Assembly (NCBI GenBank): GCA_022559845.1
Contig: CM040128.1
Span: 272,310,698 to 272,374,697 of the forward strand
Direction of reading: 5' to 3'
DNA: 64,000 nt
Source: Amorphophallus konjac
Taxonomy: Eukaryota > Streptophyta > Magnoliopsida > Alismatales > Araceae
Shown: positions 60,101 through 64,000 of the stretch, one piece after another
How positions within the stretch are numbered: the stretch's first letter is position 1
How the letters are laid out: every line of letters begins with the position of its first letter
Translations under genes and position numbers: made by a program
The notes under the pieces: model-generated
What the model saw: the letters and a program-made list of their open reading frames with translations, nothing else
What the model was told of the DNA's origin: nothing
Database searches by the model: none

Positions 60101-60421
60101 GGTGAGATGATCTAATGCATGCAAAATCTGGGAGACCTTCTCATCATTGGGACGAGAGGGTCTAATAGGAATAGTGGCCTGAAATTGAGTATGGGGACCA
60201 TGAGAATGGACATTGCCCATGGGCTGGGCATGACCATAAGAGTGAGAATGTGGTCCCTTGGAGAGATGGCGAGAATTATGTTGAACATGTTGAAGGTGAG
60301 GATTATAAGATGTGCTAGGTTGTATATCCTCATGAATTGAATTGAACATGTTGTTTTGTTTATCAAAGTAAGGCATTACGCAATCCAAATAATGTGCAAA
60401 CAATTTGCAAAGAACACACAA
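57152..60421 (-). CDS. 1089-codon proline-rich ORF of the non-autonomous element, function unknown
   Basis: Only long ORF of the element, in the sense orientation between primer site and 3' LTR. The true start may be Met 16 (60376, MPYFDKQNN). The N-terminus is His/Gln-rich (residues 30-75), then SQILHALDHLTPQQIQALKADV. Four near-copies of a 15-residue PPPSNSIRVAHH unit follow (nucleotides 59880-60055), then a long Pro-rich, partly acidic middle. The last third (57290-58250) is translated minisatellite with repeated IPPEPPD and GHRAPFH blocks. I see no zinc knuckle, protease, RT or integrase motif, so it is not a recognisable gag-pol; a diverged gag-like or captured protein is possible. An uninterrupted frame of 3.27 kb in a repeat-rich element is notable. 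Confidence 0.6.
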   Translation of the reverse strand: MCVLCKLFAHYLDCVMPYFDKQNNMFNSIHEDIQPSTSYNPHLQHVQHNSRHLSKGPHSHSYGHAQPMGNVHSHGPHTQFQATIPIRPSRPNDEKVSQILHALDHLTPQQIQALKADVEGASPSSPPPSNSIRVAHHPPPSNSIRVAHHPPPSNHTRVAHSPVTSPIHSTRVAQHPPPSIPPTRPQGPFVPCNPAHPGSSAGHPINSPPRPFYATPPSRPCQPSVAQVTPLQQSLLDKITLMEEQLKRVTAPPTPVNPLHAFLDDITKMENEWKDRRDDYDFGGSSEQEPAFEESEPVYDDEAMQAPLPSFLHFPLPPLSFDEPPAQDEATVPNPTLIPETSWCYDDGSILQSPAPAHLESPPTPNTARPVRRFLRNKPPSIAKPPPITPPPIMPLASTSASTSPISLPLPFIIPLTPKPILPIPPPHSLSPLPMANPEQDPPLFALEPTPTASEQREKLDVFEPPPPLTHLPTPPVIPPSSTEPSASASPPFTTQKGSAATSTRAEDDQKPGKKTSATTAPFKIQEFIFRMPIRVIVPSTIKEAKSPPLLRECQALTPFEGRAEHPLFKLSNPEFIIPYKGQLPYLLNTPYTPHSMGNSMLPVPTLQLPHIIDLCFPRELSFTIEASFIGPIGRTCSLPWRGSYLDAKGPSLICSTFYSSISITFSSWATLRVKRKISSSHPSHYSSSLHLLAFTHSLHSSHPLHSICIRSHIQLPGFPNPYLLLLPEPPDPPHSPSYSPSSFSYPLFPGHRVPFPAIPLEPPGISSLLLGHAALFDSIPPEPPDFSYLSLGHRAPFHLIPPEPPDLSPLSLSLGHDALFHLIPPEPPDSPLDFLHFFPGHSAPFHFILSIPPDLFLGHDAPFHSLIPPEPPDSHSLPDFIPPEPPGSPSDFLYLSPGHRALFHLIPPEPPDFLPGHRAPFHHILPDSSYLSLGHRAPSLLIPPEPPDSHSLPNLIPPEPPDFLSSCLGYRVSSHRIPPEPPDPPSFLRFIFLILQNITSFIFFFLFHHLFPYFFPGHRVPSFIIPPEPPDGSSHDSPLPPDPPLSIYQFLHLIPPDPGSDPTSSTSTSLGICPFSHCFRGFSPHSTS
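57290..58250 (+). repeat. Variable-length minisatellite within the ORF (tccggaggttccggagg)
   Basis: About twelve occurrences of the core TCCGGAGGTTCCGGAGG at 38-140 bp spacing (e.g. 57470, 57571, 57934, 58003, 58066). Most are separated by a dyad GGGCGCGATGCCC or a variant (GGGCGTCATGCCC, GGGCGGCATGCCC). Both the core (TCCGGA) and the spacer are self-complementary. Confidence 0.85.
59880..60055 (+). repeat. 45 bp tandem repeats within the ORF
   Basis: Four units containing 'gggccacccgaatagaattggaaggagg', in frame, giving the repeated PPPSNSIRVAHH peptide. Confidence 0.85.
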
Positions 60422-60870
60422 GTTGGAATGGTTACCTTGATTTTTATTTGTTTGAACCTTGGTGAATTAAGGATTTTAGCAAAGTTTGGAATGATTCACA
60501 CAAGGGGGGAACCTAGTTTCAATATGATTTAAACTTCAATGCCAACTAGGGATCCTCTCTCACCGTATAGGCCAACTAACTCGGGACTTCAAAAGGGTAC
60601 AACCTGCCCGGCGTCCGTGAGGGAATCCACGGGTGCGGGGACTTACGAGGCTTGGAAAAGGGATTTCCGGTCCAAAGAGACGGAATGCTCAATGGAGGGT
60701 CGTCCCGATTCCAAGAGGGTGTGTGGATCCTAATGAAGAGGAGGGGGGCTCCCAAACCAAATGCAAATGTGAATGCAGCAGGGTAAACAGGCCAACCACA
60801 ATAATATGATCAATCAACAAAGATAAGCAGGAAATATCATGAAAAACCACAGCCGTGGGGTTCTGGAAAC
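60422..60870 (-). other. 5' leader of the internal region
   Basis: Non-coding between the ORF start and the hairpin array. GC-rich piece 60540-60730. No recognised motif. Confidence 0.5.
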
Positions 60871-60879
60871 CCACAGTAA

Positions 60880-61240
60880 AAACACGCCCTGACAGGGGGC
60901 GCTACTAAACAAAGACACGACGGTGTGACTGTCGTGAATCAACGTGAGAGGCCCAGGGGCAAGGTAAAACGCGCCTTAGGGTGAGGCGCTATCAATAAAA
61001 GGATGCCCTGTCCAGCAGGCGTCAAATTAAAAGACACGCCCTGATGTAGGGCGCTAATCAAATAGCAGACGCCCTGTGGCAGGGCGTGAATTCACAGGGC
61101 AGCATAATAAAATAGGGAAAATCAGGAAATATGCTGGAAAACGCCCTGTCAGAGAGCGTAAAATATGAATAAGACGCCCTGGGTCAGGGCGTGAAATCAA
61201 AACGCGCCTCTGACAGAGGCGTTAATTCACTCCTCCAGAA
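60880..61240 (+). repeat. Hairpin array 4, second array outside the LTR, near the primer site
   Basis: Nine units of the same family as in the LTRs but in the internal region. Examples are ACACGCCCTGATGTAGGGCGC, GACGCCCTGTGGCAGGGCGTG and GCGCCTCTGACAGAGGCGT. One variant is ACGAC-GGTGTGACT-GTCGT (about 60917-60935), where both arms changed so that pairing is retained. Confidence 0.88.
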
Positions 61241-61505
61241 AAGCTTCCCCGGCCAGAAGCAATAAACACCCACAGTCAGCAAAATGAGGGCAATCAATAA
61301 CAGGATAACATGCTCATCAAAAGATTTGGATAAATGGAATTTCTAAAGAAAAACCTATCAAACTAACAAATCACAAGTGGGAGAGTGCAAAGCCAATGGA
61401 GGGTGCCCGAGGGGCACAAAAGGGAGACGCACCGAGGGTGCAAATAGGGGAGATGACACGCGCGGGTGCCTAAGGGGAAAGGGGTAATGAAAGAAGAACA
61501 CAAAG
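61241..61505 (-). other. Leader between hairpin array and primer site
   Basis: Non-coding 265 bp. Part of the retroelement 5' leader. Confidence 0.5.
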
Positions 61506-61524
61506 GGTCCCACCGTGATCGCCA
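61506..61524 (-). other. Primer-binding site of the composite element (Tat-like)
   Basis: On the minus strand TGGCGATCACGGTGGGACC lies 3 nt inside LTR C. It resembles the TGGCGACTCCGCTGGGGAC type (Arg tRNA) of Tat/Ogre elements. It fixes the orientation as minus and LTR C as the 5' LTR. Confidence 0.7.
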
Positions 61525-61527
61525 ATT

Positions 61528-62984
61528 TGTAGATTCCTAAGAAATCCACTTAATGAATAATAAGCAATAAAATAAAACTAGCACGAGGCGCTGATGTAGA
61601 GATGATGTGATCGCCAGAGACACGAGGGTCTCAAAGAGGAGACAACATGGGGAGATGACCGCAAAATACCTCAAATATGCGGGGATGTGAGTACTCCTTT
61701 TCTCTTCAAGATCGGCCGGCCGACGAAGAGAGTCTTCAATCAATTACCCTTGTAAGAAAGACAACAACACCAATAAAATATGGATTAAAAACATGGTGTG
61801 TAACATCAAATTCATAATAGATGAACATGAAAATTGTAAAAGAACACACCTTAAGGGGGTTGCCCTTAAACCCCTATGCAAAGGGTGTGGGAGATGAATG
61901 ATATGATGAATATAAATAAAATAAAGGGGAAAGAGTGCAAGTGTGCACTAAAGGAGATACTCAACGTAGTTGAGTTTGAAAAATAATAAGAATGATGATG
62001 CATGCATGAACTATTGATGATGATAAGGCAAAAGGGAAAATAAAAAGAAAAAGAAAGAAGAAGGGGCCTGTGCTTCGGCTTGAATATTCAAGGGGGGGAA
62101 GCTCTGCAGGATGAAGCTTGAGCGTGGGCTTCTCCTTCAGCCAGCAACCGCAGCACCTGTAAGAAGAAAGGAAAACAAAATCAAAGAGAAGACCAAAAAG
62201 AAAAAAAACGAAGAAGAAAGAATAGAAGAAGAAGAAGGGGAGTTCGAAGGGGGAGAGTCCAACCGATTAACAGAGACAATGTCTCTATTAAATAGGTTGA
62301 AGAAGAGATAAGAACGGCAAGAGCCCTACGGAGGCAAGACTCCAGTCCCCAATCAAGGAAGGTGTCTAACGAAGCAAGGACTCTCTGGGGAAAGGGCTGC
62401 GAAGACAGAAGATTAAACACGCCCTGGGTCAGGGCGTCAATTCAAGAATTGACGACCTACCATAGGGCGTTAATTCAAAACACGACATGGCCAAGGGCGT
62501 CAACTCCCAGATCAATTTTGGAAATAAATATTTCTTTTATTTGGAAACTCTGAAACACGTCTCCGGGAGAGGCGTTAATTAAAACACGTCCCCAAGAAGG
62601 GCGTTAATTAACATTTTTCAAGTATTTATTCTTTTTCAAAAATTGGATAATGCCAGGAATTGACGCCCTTTCCAGAGGTCGTCACTTCTTTAAAAGGCGC
62701 CCTAGGTCCGGTCGTGAATCAAAACGCGCCCTTGATCAAGGTGTGAATTTATAAAATAGGTAAAATGGGGAGAAATAGATAAAATGGGGAGACACGCCCT
62801 GGATCAGGCCGCTTTTTAAAAACACGCCCCTCTCCAGGGCGTTAATTTTAAATAAAAGGGGAAAAGGGGAGAAAATCCATGAAAAATGGAAAAACACTCA
62901 AATAAGCTAATTTGAGGGTCAAATGGGACATTACAAGGCAATATGAGAAATACTCAAAGTAATGTCAATTTTGGCGTGTCTACA
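61528..62984 (-). repeat. LTR C (5' LTR) of the composite element
   Basis: 1457 bp, TGTAGATTCC...GTGTCTACA on the plus strand. Hairpin array 4 at 62414-62848. It is followed by the GAATC duplication (62985-62989). Confidence 0.92.
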
Positions 62985-64000
62985 GAATCGACTCGAGTTT
63001 TATGGTTTAAATGGGGCCTTCCAATAGTGTATAGGTTGGGGAATAGTTCTCCCATGTTTTTCCCTTCACTAGGAGTGAGTGGGGTGTTGTTTAGGAGTGA
63101 GTGCCGGAATCGGTCGACCGATGGGGTAGATTGGTCGACTGATCGCCAATACACCATAAGGGGGAGACCGGCTTGGACTGGTCGATCGACCCATAGAGGA
63201 TCGGTAGACCGATCAAGTGTTTTGGTCGACCGACCCTCTGGGCCAGTCGACCGTTCCACTGCTTAGGTCGACCGACCAGAGGGTAGGTCGACCAATTTGG
63301 GGGTTTTGCTGCCCTTTTTGGCCGGTGGTCGACTCGGTTGGGATCTTTTGGTCGACCCTTGCCCCATGGATATCCTGAACACCTCCGTTGAGCCAGGCTT
63401 TGTGTTTTTAGGTGTCCGAGGATCCCTTGAATAGCGTGCCCATGTGATTCCTCGAGAAAGACCATGTTCCCCTTGGGTGGAGTCTTGTAATTCTTGCGAA
63501 GAATTTTCCCGCTTGAGTCTAGTGGTAGGCGCTCATGGTTTCCATTTTACCGGCCTAGGATGATTTAACGGCGTTGGGCCATACCGTATAGCAGGCTTGG
63601 GATGCGTTTCATGACCTCCTAGTCGATAGTCTGATTGTCTAGCTAGCCATAGTGAGTTCAGTGGGTATCGAGCCGTCTTATATCTCGAAGTTCATGCGAT
63701 GGGTGCGTGTGTGCAACCCGATGGTATTTTGGCTATTTTTTCTCTCTATAGTGAGTTTTCACATCGAGTGACCCTCCCCACTAGTCGTAGCTTTCTTTAC
63801 AACATGCGGTGTCGACCCACCAGGGAGAGGTGGAGCGGCTATCCCGGTTGAGATAGTTTTTAGGCTCGTTTCCATAGGGCCCCTTACCTTTGCGCCCGAG
63901 TCTGGGCTGGGGGGAAAATCAGCTAGAGGACCTGACTTATAGTAGCGAGTTTGTTTGTGCGCACGTGGTTGAGGGCTTCAGACGTATGCTGACGAGCACG
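62985..64000 (+). mobile_element. Outer Tekay-like LTR, right part (runs off the window)
   Basis: Resumes the LTR left at 45504. 'gttttatggtttaaatggggcc' and 'cccatgtttttcccttcactaggagtgagtgggg' parallel 46850-46950 of the solo LTR, and 63760-64000 parallels 48240-48480. It holds hairpin array 5 (63105-63370). The end of this LTR and any internal region lie beyond the window. Confidence 0.75.
63105..63370 (+). repeat. Hairpin array 5 (ggtcgaccgacc type)
   Basis: Repeated GGTCGACC-based dyads, e.g. 'cggtcgaccgatg', 'ctggtcgatcgaccc', 'ttggtcgaccgaccctctgg' and 'taggtcgaccgaccagagggtaggtcgacc'. A longer stem pairs ACCCTCTGG (about 63232) with CCAGAGGGT (about 63275). It occupies the same place in this LTR as array 3 in the solo LTR, but the arm sequence is unrelated. 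Confidence 0.85.

Larger units (their letters stand above)
45505..62984 (-). mobile_element. Non-autonomous Tat-like LTR retrotransposon with three LTRs, 17.5 kb including a nested insertion
   Basis: Structure on the plus strand: LTR A 45505-50273 (with a nested 3311 bp solo LTR), spacer 50274-52966, LTR B 52967-54422, internal region 54423-61527, LTR C 61528-62984. Each LTR is about 1455 bp with ends TGTAG...CTACA, and one GAATC duplication flanks the whole. The primer site next to LTR C and the purine tract next to LTRs A and B set the orientation as minus. The internal region has a single 1089-codon ORF. I see no protease, RT, RNase H or integrase motif, so movement would need proteins from another element. 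LTRs differ by only a few percent by eye, so insertion is fairly recent. Confidence 0.88.

Overview
The window is nuclear DNA from a flowering plant. The evidence is a spliced receptor-like cytoplasmic kinase gene, the first exons of a plastid ABC1-type kinase, a scrap of plastid atpA, and plant retrotransposon lineages throughout. The very GC-rich first exons of both host genes suit a monocot, but this is inference and I cannot name the species. Host genes occupy only about 24.9-36 kb; the rest is transposable elements in various stages of decay.

Left part (1-13.4 kb): relics of Tat-type Ty3/gypsy retrotransposons. They comprise a plastid atpA fragment, a tandem array of about 116 bp units, an LTR-like block with hairpin repeats and a TATA box, a stop-ridden integrase, a second tandem array, a long broken antisense gene of the accessory kind known from Tat elements, and a second LTR-like block with another hairpin array.

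14.2-22.1 kb: a 5'-truncated RTE-type LINE with a 17 bp target-site duplication (one mismatch). It is split by a 5.2 kb hAT transposon with a perfect 8 bp duplication, GATGGATG. The hAT transposase is nearly complete but broken.

24.3-36.9 kb: an LTR-like fragment; two exons of a plastid ABC1 kinase with no further exons in the window; a partial pseudogene copy of the RLCK gene carrying a 404 bp solo LTR; an 849 bp probable solo LTR; and an intact eight-exon RLCK (USP plus kinase, 735 aa, minus strand) whose exons join in frame. A small TRIM-like element with three LTRs lies in its fourth intron.

36.9-44.7 kb: intergenic DNA with a G-rich minisatellite and no gene I can support.

44.7-64 kb: a threefold nest. 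An outer Tekay-like LTR (TGTCATGACCC start) runs off the window. At a GAATC duplication it is interrupted by a 17.5 kb element with three LTRs (45505-62984, minus orientation, Tat-like primer site, one 1089-codon proline-rich ORF, no visible pol). That element's left LTR holds a 3311 bp Tekay-like solo LTR at a GTGGG duplication. The most striking signal is that five different LTR families here each carry an array of short GC-rich hairpins. The hairpin sequences are unrelated between families, and stem positions change in compensating pairs within at least two of them.
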